A stretch of 64,000 nt of DNA from Roseiarcus sp963742305 (GTDB taxonomy: Bacteria; Pseudomonadota; Alphaproteobacteria; Rhizobiales; Beijerinckiaceae): the NCBI GenBank assembly GCA_963742305.1, contig CAVULN010000054.1, positions 1-64,000 on the forward strand. The letters are read 5' to 3'. The translations under genes were made by a program, and so were the position numbers. Of this stretch, positions 46,029 to 55,496 are shown piece by piece. Positions within the stretch are counted from its first letter, which is position 1, and each line of letters begins with the position of its first letter. The notes under the pieces are model-generated. The model worked only from the letters and a program-made list of their open reading frames with translations, made no database searches and was not told the DNA's origin.

Positions 46029-49000
46029 GGCGATTGGGTGAGCGAGTCCGGCGTAGCGGACCATCCCAGAGGCGGGGCGGCGACCTCGTTCGCCGCCGGA
46101 TCGGGCTTCGTCGGCTTGAATTTCATCAGCGCCTCGACGGCGGAAGCAAGCGAGGCCGGGTCCATCCGGCCGGCGATCTCGTCGCGCCTCCTGGCGGCGT
46201 CAGGGTCGCCCTCCTGCGCGGCAAGCGAAAACCAGAAGAACGACTGGCCGAGATCCTTCTCGACGCCAAGGCCGCGGGCGTAGAGGATCGCGAGATTGTA
46301 CTGGCTGTCGCGGACGCCGAGTTCCGCCGCCTTCCGGAACCATTTCGCCGCCTCCGGATAGTCCGCCGCCTTGCTTCCCGGGTCGGCGTCGATGACCGCG
46401 AGATTGTGCGCGGCCCTCGCATTGCCCGCCTCGGCCGCCTTGAGGTACCAGCTTTTCGCCGCCGACAGGTCCCGGCTCACGCCAATTCCTGTCTCGTACA
46501 TGGACCCCAGCCGATATTGCGCTGGAGCGAGGCCGGCTTGGGCGGCCTGTTCGAACCATCGGGCCGCCGCGGTCTGATCCTTCGGCAGTCCCCGGCCATC
46601 GTAGAGGCGCACGGCGAGTTCATATTGCGCCTTGGGCTCGCCTGCGGCGATCGCTTCGCGCAAGGGTGAGGGAATCTCGGGGGGGATCGCGAGCGGAAGC
46701 GCGCTGGCCGAAGGCCCGCTCCCCGGCGCAAGATCCGGCGCCGCCGGCTTGACCTGCGGTTGAGCGATCGAGCCGGTCGGCGCAACGTCGATCGCTTGGC
46801 CGGCCGGCTTGGCGCCGGGAGCCTGATCCGCGGGCCTGCCCTTCGGCGAGCCCACCTTGGCGGTGTCGACGGCCTGCCCATCCAGTTCGGAACGCTGCAG
46901 AAACGGGGCGCGCACGCCCGACATTCTGACCGCGAGCGTCGCCGCGATCGCGACCGCGACGCAGAAAAGGACCGTCCGCTTGTGACTGGCGTAAAAAGCC
47001 CTTGCGGTCTGCACGCCGCGCGCGGCGATCGGCGCGCGCTCCGAACCCGCTAACATCTTGACGCCGCCGCTCATGGGCGCCGCGCCGCTTTCCGCAAGCG
47101 CCGCCTGGGCGGCCCGGCGAGCGGCCGCGATGTGGATGCTGACGGCCGGACTGGTCCTGGGGGAGATCGCCTGCGGGAGTTCACCGGCCTCGCGCACTCG
47201 CTCCGTCGCGCCCGCTCCGGGTTCGATGAGCACGTCCTCGCCCTCGGCGGATTGAGACGGCTCAGCGCCAGCGCCCGGCTGGGCCTCGCGCCGGCGCGAG
47301 GCTTCGGGGCCTGGGGCTTCCATAGCCCGCGCCGCGGAATTCGTGGACAGGGCCGGGCTGGGCTCGCGGGCGGACGCAACGCCTCGTCGACATCGTCGGC
47401 CGCAAGCTCGGTCTCGATCCGCGCAAGGCGCCCGGTCAGGGTCTCGAGAACGCTCTTGAGATCGGAGAGACGCGATTGCGTGCGGCTGTCCGCGCTCGCC
47501 TGATCGGCTCTGAGCTCGGACAGATGGGCGCCGAGCGCGGCATGGACCGCGGCCGAGGTCTCGAGCGCCGAAGCGCTCTCGGCCTTCTCGGCCTCGCGCA
47601 GCCTTTCGAGCAATTCCCGCAGGACCGGTCCTGGATCGCTCGCCGCAGCGCGCGCCGCGAGCGCGTCGATGCGGTCGTTGATCGTGTCGACCCGATGGGC
47701 GACCGCTTCCAGGCCGGCTTCCGGGGCGCCGGCGCCGCCGAGGCGGCGCGCGACCGCATCGGCGACCTGTTCGACCACTTCCCGGTCGACGGGCGCATTG
47801 ACGCTCGCCTCGAATTTCGCTTCGAGCGAGCGCATCAACGTCTCGACCGGACCGAGATCGACCGGCGCGGGACCCGCTTCGATTCGCGCGCCGAGTTCAT
47901 CGAGAAGGGGCTTGAGCTCGCGTGCGCCCGCTTCGCGCAGGAGCCTTTCGATCGGGCGAATGTCGATAGTTGCGGGCGGAAGCGCCTCCAGGGACAGCCG
48001 GACGCTGTCGATGCGGCGCGCGAGGTCCTCGAACCGCGCCGGGCGAGCGATTTCCTGATCGAGCCGCGCTGCGATCTCTTCCAGGCGACGCTCGATCGAG
48101 GCGAGCGCCGCGGGCGTCGTGGACCGTTCGATTTGCCGGCACGCCTCCTGAAGCAGCGCCGCCATCTCGGCGGATTCGAAGTGGGGAACGGGACTTGCGC
48201 CAAGCCGCTCGACGCGATCGGCCAAGTCCCCGATCTGCCGCTCCAGCCGTTCGAGCGGCGCCGTGCGCAGCGCGGCCGAGGCGAGGAGATCGCGCGCCTC
48301 CTCGGTCTGCCGCCGGATGCGCTCGAAGCTCTCGGGATCGACCGCCGTCGCCGCAAGGCTGTCGATCTTGCCGCCGATCGCGCGAATCTCGCGTTCGAGC
48401 CCGGCGGCCGCCGCTTGCGGGTCATGCGCCTTCACCGCGGCGCGGAATTCCGCGGCCATCGCCTCGAGCGGAGCGAGCATCGATTCGCCGTGCCCGCCTT
48501 GGCGCAGCATCTCCACCCGCTGGACCAGATCGCGGATCGCGCCCTCGAGCGCGACGACGGCGTTGCGCGGCGCAAGGTCGGCAAGGCTTTGTCGCATGGT
48601 GTCGATCTCGGCGCGCAAGGCGGCAAGGTCGACGGCGGCCGCCGCGCGGCCCCCCTTGCACGCCGCCCGCTCCCGTGGGGATAGAGGCGGCCTCCTCCGG
48701 CGCACGCGCGCTGGAGGCGAGCGTTGACTGGTCCACTGACGCCGGGCCCGGCTCGCCGCGGCCGGCCGCGGCCTCAAGCTCATGCCGGCGCATGGCGATC
48801 TGCGAAACTGCGGCCCTGAGATCGAATGGCGGTTTCGAGCCCGGGGCGGGCGCCCGAGGGTAGCCGGCGCCGCGAGCCTCCTCCGCGGGAGCGGACGCGC
48901 TCAAGCCTGCCCGAATCGCCTCGAGCCGCCGGACCGCGTCGATCAGCGCGCGCCGCTCGCTGTCCCGCGCCGCCGTGTCGCGCTCCAGGATTTGGGCGAC

Positions 49001-49342
49001 CGATTTAAAGGCGCGCGCGGCCTGGGCTTCGGCCCTCTCGAGCCTCATTCCAAAGCGCTCGATCACCGAATCGAACGCGCCGGGGATTTGGGAGGCACGC
49101 GGCGCCTCAGCGGGCGCCGGGCGCCGCGCGATGCGCTCGAGCCGCCCCGCCGCCGCATCGAGCCGGTCGTCGAAAGCTTCGTCGCGGCCAAGCTCAGCGT
49201 GCGGATCCAGGCCCGCGCGCTCGGCGATCGCTTCATCTAGCCAATCGTCAAGGCCCATGCCGGCGCGGCGAGCCGCCTCAAGGGCGGCGTCGCGGGTCCG
49301 CCGGCTGACGCCCGCGATAGTCCACGCCACGGCTCTATTCAT
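46025..49342 (-). CDS. podJ: PodJ-like polar localisation protein with Sel1 repeats, two compensating frameshifts
   Basis: Large polarity protein resembling PodJ, 1105 residues when two shifts are repaired, one at a six-C run (48650-48655) and one near 47380. They cancel, so the total span is a multiple of three. The N-terminus MNRAVAWTIAGVSRRTRDAA is typical of alphaproteobacterial PodJ proteins. A long coiled-coil region with many Leu/Glu/Arg heptads follows (about 200-680). Next come one membrane segment (TVLFCVAVAIAATLAVRMSG, about 785) and four Sel1 repeats such as AQYELAVRLYDGRGLPKDQT near 905. In relatives the coiled coil is cytoplasmic and the C-terminus periplasmic, and the protein organises the new cell pole. 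Confidence 0.82.
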
Positions 49343-49520
49343 GTCCTCGACCATAAGTCCGGAGCCGCGAATCGACCTCAAGCGCAGAGGCGGCGCCGCG
49401 CCTCAACTCTGTCGGGCGTCGTGGTGAAGAAACGGTTAAGGGCGCTCTCTTGCGGCCATAGGGCGCCCGGGGAGGAGGCCCTCTCTCGACTGGCCGTCCG
49501 GCCTCCCGGCCTCCCCAAAG

Positions 49521-49552
49521 TTGCAGAGAGAGTTGTAGCAACTATCAGTTGC
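49521..49552. promoter_or_regulatory. inverted repeats in the podJ-merR divergent region
   Basis: The 303-base gap between podJ and the merR gene contains two overlapping perfect inverted repeats, GTTG-TAG-CAAC (49532-49542) and GCAACT-ATC-AGTTGC (49538-49552), preceded by TTGCA at 49521. MerR-family regulators bind such dyads within their promoters, so this is a candidate operator of the regulator at 49646. The rest of the gap shows no gene. Confidence 0.5.
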
Positions 49553-49645
49553 AATTTTGCGCCGTTAGGCGATAGTGATTCGAATCGCGCAAGGGCGCGC
49601 GAGTCATGAGGCGCGAACGCAACGGCGCCGACGAAAGGAGAGGCC

Positions 49646-50101
49646 ATGAACAGGTTGTCGTCTTTATCTCAGCCTTCCGCTGGAGTTTCGGGCGCTTTGC
49701 TCGAAGAAGGCCGGACTGCGCTCGATCCGGCGCAGCCGGAGCTGACCATCAGCCAGATGTCGCGGCTGTTTGGCGTCAGCCTGCGCACGCTGCGGTTCTA
49801 TGAGGATCGCGGGCTCATCAAGCCGCGCCGCGAGGGCAACGCCCGGTACTATCGGGCGACCGACCGCATGCGGATGGAGATGATCCTCAAGGGCAAGAAG
49901 CTCGGCTTCACCCTCACCGAAATCCAGGATCTGATTGGCGGCAAGGGGGCGAGCGAAACAGCGGATCTCGAAGATCAGCTCAATCCGCAGCAGATCGTCA
50001 CCCAGATCAGCCACCTGGAGCGCCAGCGCAGCGAGATCGAGGGCGCGATCGAGAGGCTGCGCGCGACGCAGAGCCGTCTCGCCGAGCACGTCGCCGCCTG
50101 A
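49646..50101 (+). CDS. MerR family transcriptional regulator
   Basis: A 151-residue regulator with an N-terminal MerR winged helix-turn-helix (LTISQMSRLFGVSLRTLRFY, about residues 32-51, then EDRGLIKPRREGNARYY). A dimerisation coiled coil occupies the C-terminal third (ISHLERQRSEIEGAIERLRA). There is no metal-binding Cys cluster or large effector domain, so the signal is unknown. GAAAGGAGAGGCC precedes the ATG. It is divergent from podJ and may bind the dyad in the shared intergenic region. Confidence 0.88.
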   Translation: MNRLSSLSQPSAGVSGALLEEGRTALDPAQPELTISQMSRLFGVSLRTLRFYEDRGLIKPRREGNARYYRATDRMRMEMILKGKKLGFTLTEIQDLIGGKGASETADLEDQLNPQQIVTQISHLERQRSEIEGAIERLRATQSRLAEHVAA

Positions 50102-50510
50102 CTGGCGGCCGACCGCTGACGGACGGCCGCTCTCCACGGAGCGACCCGGGCGGCGATCCTCTGACTCGCACCAGCGTCTGGCTGATGCGGACCGGGGTGC
50201 GCGTCGCCCGCCGCCGGCGACACCGCCCGCGAGAGGCGGGGGCTTTCATCGCACCTTCAAGGCGGAGGCGACGAGCAGGCGCGGCTTTCGCGATCTTTTC
50301 CGACTGCCAGTGCGCCTTCGACGCCTGGCGGGGGCGCGACAACGATGAGCTGCCCCGCGAGGCGCTCGCCATGGCGACGCCGGGGAACCGCTCCCGGCGG
50401 GGCCCGCCCGCCTTCCTGAGGTTCTGCCGCCGATCGACTGCGCCCCGGGCGATCGGGTCCGCAAGGTCGACAGCCACTGCAGCAGGACCCCGCGCGAGGA
50501 ACCGAACGAG
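50102..50510. other. 409-base gap without a supported gene
   Basis: Between the MerR gene and the convergent L,D-transpeptidase gene no frame has the composition or start signals of a real gene. A hairpin CCGCC (50223-50227) with GGCGG (50235-50239), followed by GGGCTTTC, lies 120 bases after the merR stop and could be its terminator. A decayed gene cannot be excluded. Confidence 0.5.
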
Positions 50511-51974
50511 CTACCGGACCGGGTGGGCCTCAGCGCTCGCCTGCGCTTCGCCCACCGTGTCGATATTGTACACGTCGTCGCGGAAATTGGCCGGCCCGTC
50601 ACCGTTCGACCAGCCGGTGAGATAGACCCAGATCACCGGCACGGCCCGGGCGAGATTGATGTTGTAGGGCGCGCCTTCCTTGACCTTGGCCTGAAGCGCC
50701 GCCCTGTCCCAGCCGCCGGCTGGTCCCCCGCCCGTCCCCTCGAGCAGCCACGCCGCGAGATCGTAGACGCCCTGCACCCGGACGCAGCCGTGGCTTAGGA
50801 ACCGGTAGTCGGCGCCGAACAGCCCCTTGGAGGGCGTGTCGTGCATGTAGACGGCGAGCTTGTTCGGCATGCCGACGCGGATCGAGCCCAGCGAATTGCC
50901 GGCGCCCGAATCCTGCCTGAGCGTGTAATTGGCGGCGCGCTCCGTGCTCCAGTTCACCGATTTCGGATTGATCTCCTTGCCCGTGCCATCAAGGATCCGG
51001 ATTTTCGCGCGGGTGAGATAGCCCGGATCGCGCTGCATCCGCGGAATGATTTCATGTCTGATGATCGAGACCGGAACGGTCCAGGTCGGGTTGAGGTTGA
51101 TGACCTGAATGTGGGCGGAGATTTCGGGCGAAGGATGCTCCGGGCCGCCGACGATCGCGAGATAGCGATGGACGACGCGGCCGCTCTGGACCGCCTCGAC
51201 CGAGGTCGAGGGCAGGTTGACCGCCACATACCGGTCCTCGAAGGAAAAATTGAGCCCCGCGAGACGATTGGCGCTCGACGCGAGCTCGTTGAAGCGCTCC
51301 TTGGCCGAAACATTGATCGCCTTCAGGGTCGCGCCTGACACGATCCCCGTCTCGCGCAGCCCCATATGCGCCTGGAACCGCTTCGCCGCCGCGGTGAGCG
51401 CCTTGTCCCACGCGAGACCCGTCGCCTCCGCCGGCTCGAGGTAGCCTTCGATCGCGAGGCGCTTGCGCAATCTCTGCACCGCCGCGCCCTTCGCTCCCGG
51501 GGCGACGGCGACGATGTCGGTCGGCCAGCCGCCGGCGTCGACGATCGCCGAGTAGCGCTCGGAGGCTTTCGCGGTGGCGAAGAAGGTGTCGGGCTGGAGG
51601 GTCGGTTCGGGGTCGCCGCTGAGCGCCGTCTCCCGTGGGGGCGCATGGGAAACGACCCTCCTCGGCTTCGCCGGCGCCGCGGCTGGCGCAGGAGGCTGCG
51701 CGGCGAACGGAGAAGCGTTGGGGGCGGACGGAGCGTTCGGCGGGGAATCGGCCCCCAGCGCCGGCGCCGGCATGAACGGGCTGACCAGACCCCCGCTCGA
51801 GGCCGGAGGGCTGGCGAGATTGGCGGGAGGGATCGAAGAGGTCGACTCAGGGGACGGACTGGCCGGTATCGGCGCGGGAGGAGCGCCCGCGGCGGCCGGG
51901 GTCTGCGCCAGCGCGCCCGACGCGAGGAGAGGCAGCCCGACGAGCGCCCCGATGATCCAAATCCGCAGCGTCAT
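50511..51974 (-). CDS. L,D-transpeptidase (YkuD domain) with peptidoglycan-binding domain
   Basis: Exported peptidoglycan cross-linking enzyme of the YcbB/LdtD type, 487 residues. A signal peptide (IIGALVGLPLLASGALA) is followed by a Pro/Ala-rich linker to about residue 110. A peptidoglycan-binding domain follows (AVQRLRKRLAIEGYLEP near 165). The YkuD catalytic domain starts near 245. Catalytic residues are His in VYMHDTPSKGLFG (near 382) and His-Gly-Cys in RFLSHGCVRVQ (near 397). It forms 3-3 cross-links, which are abundant in Hyphomicrobiales. It stands alone, convergent with merR. Confidence 0.92.
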   Translation of the reverse strand: MTLRIWIIGALVGLPLLASGALAQTPAAAGAPPAPIPASPSPESTSSIPPANLASPPASSGGLVSPFMPAPALGADSPPNAPSAPNASPFAAQPPAPAAAPAKPRRVVSHAPPRETALSGDPEPTLQPDTFFATAKASERYSAIVDAGGWPTDIVAVAPGAKGAAVQRLRKRLAIEGYLEPAEATGLAWDKALTAAAKRFQAHMGLRETGIVSGATLKAINVSAKERFNELASSANRLAGLNFSFEDRYVAVNLPSTSVEAVQSGRVVHRYLAIVGGPEHPSPEISAHIQVINLNPTWTVPVSIIRHEIIPRMQRDPGYLTRAKIRILDGTGKEINPKSVNWSTERAANYTLRQDSGAGNSLGSIRVGMPNKLAVYMHDTPSKGLFGADYRFLSHGCVRVQGVYDLAAWLLEGTGGGPAGGWDRAALQAKVKEGAPYNINLARAVPVIWVYLTGWSNGDGPANFRDDVYNIDTVGEAQASAEAHPVR

Positions 51975-52120
51975 GCACCAGGACCCGACTCGAAGAGACG
52001 CGCTTCATGCGCGCGCGAACTCACTCACTATGCCCATTAAGGTTAATATTTGTCGCGGCCCCACATTGCCGCGGCAGCGCCAGTCTTGCCGCCCAATATG
52101 CGGGTTTGGCCGGAAATGCA

Positions 52121-52140
52121 AAGACCGCCCGAAGGCGGCC
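52121..52140 (-). terminator. probable intrinsic terminator
   Basis: On the minus strand the sequence reads GGCCGCC-TTCG-GGCGGTC followed by TTTG: a seven-pair stem with one G-U pair and a stable TTCG tetraloop, 33 bases after the stop of the small membrane protein gene. This fits a rho-independent terminator for that gene. Confidence 0.55.
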
Positions 52141-52172
52141 TTTGCCGAAGCGCGAAAGCGCCCTTATGGCTC

Positions 52173-52376
52173 TCACTCGATGCCGGAGGAAAGCCGGTCG
52201 TTGCGGCTGCGGCGGAAGCCCGCGACCCCAAGCCCGCAGACGCAGAGCCCCATAAGCGCCCAAGCCGCGGAATTGGAAGACGCATAAGCCACCGCCCCGA
52301 ACGGCAGACCGATTGCAAGCGCGCCGCAACCGGCCACGACCGCGATGCGTCGCGGATTTACTGAGCTGGTGGACAT
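52173..52376 (-). CDS. small membrane protein of unknown function
   Basis: A 67-residue protein with two hydrophobic segments (IAVVAGCGALAIGLPFGAVA and AAWALMGLCVCGLGVAGF), ending in a basic FRRSRNDR tail. The second segment followed by Arg recalls C-terminal sorting signals, but no PEP-type motif is present. The ATG at 52376 has GGGGGTGA upstream. A hairpin terminator follows the stop. No family was recognised. Confidence 0.5.
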   Translation of the reverse strand: MSTSSVNPRRIAVVAGCGALAIGLPFGAVAYASSNSAAWALMGLCVCGLGVAGFRRSRNDRLSSGIE

Positions 52377-52518
52377 GTCACCCCCAAGTCCAAACGAAGT
52401 CAGTAACGCTAAGGTTAGGCGCGAAGCATGACCGGAGTGTGGCGTCCGCTGCGGTTGCGAAGAAAGTTTTTTGCATTGCGATATCACCGCGGTCGAGGTG
52501 AAATCGGAAGCCCAGATT

Positions 52519-53196
52519 TTAGGCTTCGGCCCCGACGACCACGATATGCAGCCGCCGGGGCCCGTGCGCCCCGAGCAGGAGCGTCTGCTCGATGTCGGCT
52601 GACCGCGAGGGGCCGGTGATGAAATTGACCGTGCGCGGCGCGTCGCCCTTGCCGTAAGTCGCCCGCAGACTCGCGAACACGCTCTCGTAATCGGCCGCGA
52701 TCGCCTCGCTCGGCATCACGACGACGTGGTTTTCGGCGAGAAAATTGAGGGTGGTCGGATTGTCGGGGCCGGAGACGAGCGCGAGCGTGCCGCTCTCCGC
52801 AATCCCGGCGAAGGCGACCGAGACGGCGTTGGCGTCGCTTCCGTCGGAGGCTCCGTGCAGGATTTCGAGCGCGGTCTCGCCCCACGGCATGGCGGCGAGG
52901 CGCGAGTCGGCGCCCATCCGCAGCGTCGCCGCGCAATTGTTGTCGCGCAGGAAACGGGCGATCTCCGCCGGCGCGTCCGCCCAGGTCGCGACCTCGGCGA
53001 GGCTCGCCTGCGCGCGCTCGGCCTCGGCCTTGAAGACCGCAAGCCGCGTCGCCGCGTCGCCCTGACCGCGCTTCGGCACGATTCCGGCCGGCGCTTGCTT
53101 GAGGCGCGTCTCGACTTCGAAGCGGCGCGTCGCTTCGTCGCCCGTGACGCCGAGCGAGCGGCGAACGCCGGCCAGGATCGAGTCGCGGGCGCTCAT
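52519..53196 (-). CDS. lutC: lactate utilization protein C
   Basis: LutC/YkgG family protein, 225 residues, third subunit of the LutABC L-lactate oxidation system. The DUF162 domain covers most of the protein: FAGIAESGTLALVSGPDNPT near residue 135 and the ending FITGPSRSADIEQTLLLGAH GPR are family signatures. Its ATG overlaps the lutB stop (ATGA), so it is translated with lutB. It is expected to bind or donate electrons within a membrane-associated complex. Confidence 0.92.
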   Translation of the reverse strand: MSARDSILAGVRRSLGVTGDEATRRFEVETRLKQAPAGIVPKRGQGDAATRLAVFKAEAERAQASLAEVATWADAPAEIARFLRDNNCAATLRMGADSRLAAMPWGETALEILHGASDGSDANAVSVAFAGIAESGTLALVSGPDNPTTLNFLAENHVVVMPSEAIAADYESVFASLRATYGKGDAPRTVNFITGPSRSADIEQTLLLGAHGPRRLHIVVVGAEA

Positions 53197-54620
53197 CGCG
53201 TCGCTCCGCTCCGGGATCGCCACCGGCTCTGAAACGTGGCGCCCTCCGGCGCCGCAAGGTCGCGATAGCGCGTCCACCCCCCCGCGAACGGCGCCCACGC
53301 AAAGCGGCCCTTGCCGCGGGCGGCGAGATGCATGGCGCGGGCGGCGAGGCCCGTGGCGAGCCGATAGAGGGCCGGGCGGGCGGCGAAAAAGGCCCAGAAC
53401 CCCAGGCCATAGCGCAAGGGCGCAGGCGACAGGCGCCGCTCGAACTCGCGCTCCCGCCAGTGACGCATCATGCCGGGCAGCGGAATGCGGACCGGGCACA
53501 CCTCTTCGCAGCGCCCGCAGAAGGTCGAGGCGTTGGGCAATTGCCCGCCCTCGGCGACGCCGATCAGCGAGGGCGTCAGCACCGCGCCCATCGGCCCCGG
53601 ATAGACCCAGCCATAGGCATGGCCGCCGACCGCCTGATAGACCGGGCAATGGTTCATGCATGCGCCGCAGCGGATGCAGCGCAGCATGTGCTCGAACTCG
53701 CCGCCCAGCATGTTCGAGCGGCCGTTGTCGAGAATCACGACATGATAGGCCCGCGGCCCGTCCGGGTCGCCGGGCCGGCGCGGCCCGGTGGAGAGCGTGG
53801 TGTAGACCGAGGCGTCCTGTCCGGTCGCCGAGCGCGCCAGGACGCGCAGGAGCTGGGCTGCGTCCTCGAGGGTCGGCACGATCTTTTCGACCGACGCGAT
53901 CACGATATGGGCTTGCGGCAGGGTCTGCGTCAGATCGCCGTTGCCCTCGTTGGTGACGATGATCGAGGTTCCGGTCTCGGCGACCAGGAAATTCGCGCCC
54001 GTGATCCCGACGTCGGCGGCGAGGAATTTGGCGCGCAGCACCTGCCGCGCCTCGCCCAGCAGTTGCGCCGGCTCCGCGAGGCTGCGGTCGGGCGGCAGAT
54101 CGCGATGCGCCTTGCGGAATTCCTGCTCGACGTCCGTCGCCCTCAGATGGATCGCGGGCGCAAGGATGTGGGAGGGGGTCTCGCCGCGCAACTGGATGAT
54201 GTATTCGCCAAGGTCCGTCTCGACCGGCTCGATCCCCGCCGCTTCCAGCGCGTGATTGAGGCCGATCTCCTCGGCGATCATCGACTTGCCCTTGGTGGCG
54301 CTCCTCGCGCCCATCGCCCGGCAAAGTTCGACGATGATCCTGCACGCCTCGTCCGCGTCCTCCGCGTAATGGACCTCCCCCCCGCTCGCGCGGACCTTCG
54401 CCTCGTAGGCCTCCAGATAAAGGTCGAGGTGAGCGAGGGTGTGATCCTTGATCGCGCGACAAGAGTCGCGCAAAGCCTCGAACTCGGGGAGTCTGGCCGC
54501 GGCGGCCGCGCGCCGGGTGACGAAATTGCCGGAAAACGCCATCGCGCCCTGAAGGCGCGCGTCGGTCAGCGCTTCGTGGGCGTTCTGCTTGAACTGGGCC
54601 GAGGTCGAGACCGCAGTCAT
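53193..54620 (-). CDS. lutB: lactate utilization protein B, iron-sulfur subunit
   Basis: LutB/YkgF-type iron-sulfur protein, 475 residues. Two 4Fe-4S ligand sets are visible: CIRCGACMNHCPVYQ near residue 306 and CGRCEEVCPVRIPLPGMM near 363. An N-terminal DUF162-like domain (AMGARSATKGKSMIAEEIGL near 91) is present. Start and stop overlap the neighbouring lut genes as ATGA. The complex oxidises L-lactate to pyruvate and allows growth on lactate in characterised bacteria. Confidence 0.93.
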   Translation of the reverse strand: MTAVSTSAQFKQNAHEALTDARLQGAMAFSGNFVTRRAAAAARLPEFEALRDSCRAIKDHTLAHLDLYLEAYEAKVRASGGEVHYAEDADEACRIIVELCRAMGARSATKGKSMIAEEIGLNHALEAAGIEPVETDLGEYIIQLRGETPSHILAPAIHLRATDVEQEFRKAHRDLPPDRSLAEPAQLLGEARQVLRAKFLAADVGITGANFLVAETGTSIIVTNEGNGDLTQTLPQAHIVIASVEKIVPTLEDAAQLLRVLARSATGQDASVYTTLSTGPRRPGDPDGPRAYHVVILDNGRSNMLGGEFEHMLRCIRCGACMNHCPVYQAVGGHAYGWVYPGPMGAVLTPSLIGVAEGGQLPNASTFCGRCEEVCPVRIPLPGMMRHWREREFERRLSPAPLRYGLGFWAFFAARPALYRLATGLAARAMHLAARGKGRFAWAPFAGGWTRYRDLAAPEGATFQSRWRSRSGATR

Positions 54621-55423
54621 CGCGCGGCCTCCGGCTTGCCCTCGCCGATCGCGGGCCCGTCCGCCATGTCGGCCAGAATTTCAGCGACGTGGCGCGCCTT
54701 GATCGGCGAGCCTTCCCGGCTGAGCTTGCCCGCCATGTTCATCAGGCACCCGAGATCGCCCGCGAGCACGGTATCGACGTCGGCGCTCTTGATGTCGTCT
54801 GCTTTCTTGGAGACGATCGCGTTCGAGAGCTCGCCGTATTTGGTCGCAAACAGTCCGCCGAACCCGCAACAGACCTCGGCTCCGCTGAGCTCGACCAGCG
54901 TCAGGCCCTCGACCCCCGCCAGAAGCCGCCGCGCCTGCGCCTTGATCCCGAGCTCGCGAAGGCCGGCGCAGGAATCGTGATAAGCGACCCGACCCTCGTA
55001 ACGCGCCTCGACCTTGGCGACGCCCATGACGTCCACGAGGAAACTCACGAGTTCGTGCGCCTTGGCGGCGAACCGTTCCGCCCGCTCGGCGAGGTCCGGC
55101 TCGCCCGCGAACAAGTCGGGATAGTGCTTGATCAGCATGCCGCCGCACGACCCGCTCGGGATCACGACATAGTCGCAGTCCTCGAACGCCTCGATCGCCT
55201 GCCGCGCGAGCCTCTTCGCGGTCGCGCGGTCGCCGGAATTATAAGCGGGCTGGCCGCAGCAGGTCTGGCTCGGCACGACCACCTTGCAGCCGGCGTCCTC
55301 GATCAGCTTGACCGCGGCGAAGCCGACGCTCGGCCGGATGATGTCGACGAGGCAGGTGACGAAAAGCCCGACGCGCGGCTGAGATTTCCGGATCGGCCCT
55401 GACGAGGGCGCCGTGTCGTTCAT
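54617..55423 (-). CDS. lutA: lactate utilization protein A, Fe-S oxidoreductase
   Basis: LutA/YkgE-type protein with two CCG domains, 268 residues. Cysteine motifs are QTCCGQPAYNSGD near residue 55, SGSCGGMLIKHYP near 92, HDSCAGLRELG near 150 and VCCGFGGLFATKYGELSN near 190. It begins the lutABC operon. The 73-base gap to the divergent pncB gene must hold both promoters. No lldR-type regulator or lactate permease gene is adjacent. Confidence 0.93.
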   Translation of the reverse strand: MNDTAPSSGPIRKSQPRVGLFVTCLVDIIRPSVGFAAVKLIEDAGCKVVVPSQTCCGQPAYNSGDRATAKRLARQAIEAFEDCDYVVIPSGSCGGMLIKHYPDLFAGEPDLAERAERFAAKAHELVSFLVDVMGVAKVEARYEGRVAYHDSCAGLRELGIKAQARRLLAGVEGLTLVELSGAEVCCGFGGLFATKYGELSNAIVSKKADDIKSADVDTVLAGDLGCLMNMAGKLSREGSPIKARHVAEILADMADGPAIGEGKPEAAR

Positions 55424-55496
55424 TTGATCATCGCATCCCTGGGCCTCGAGCGCCCACTCTCTTGTCGCTCAGCCCGCGCCTCCCTAAACTCGCATA

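Noticed and set aside
52173..52376. Small membrane protein considered as a PEP-CTERM sorted protein
   Set aside because: The hydrophobic segment and Arg tail fit, but the PEP motif is missing and the protein extends too far past the basic residues.
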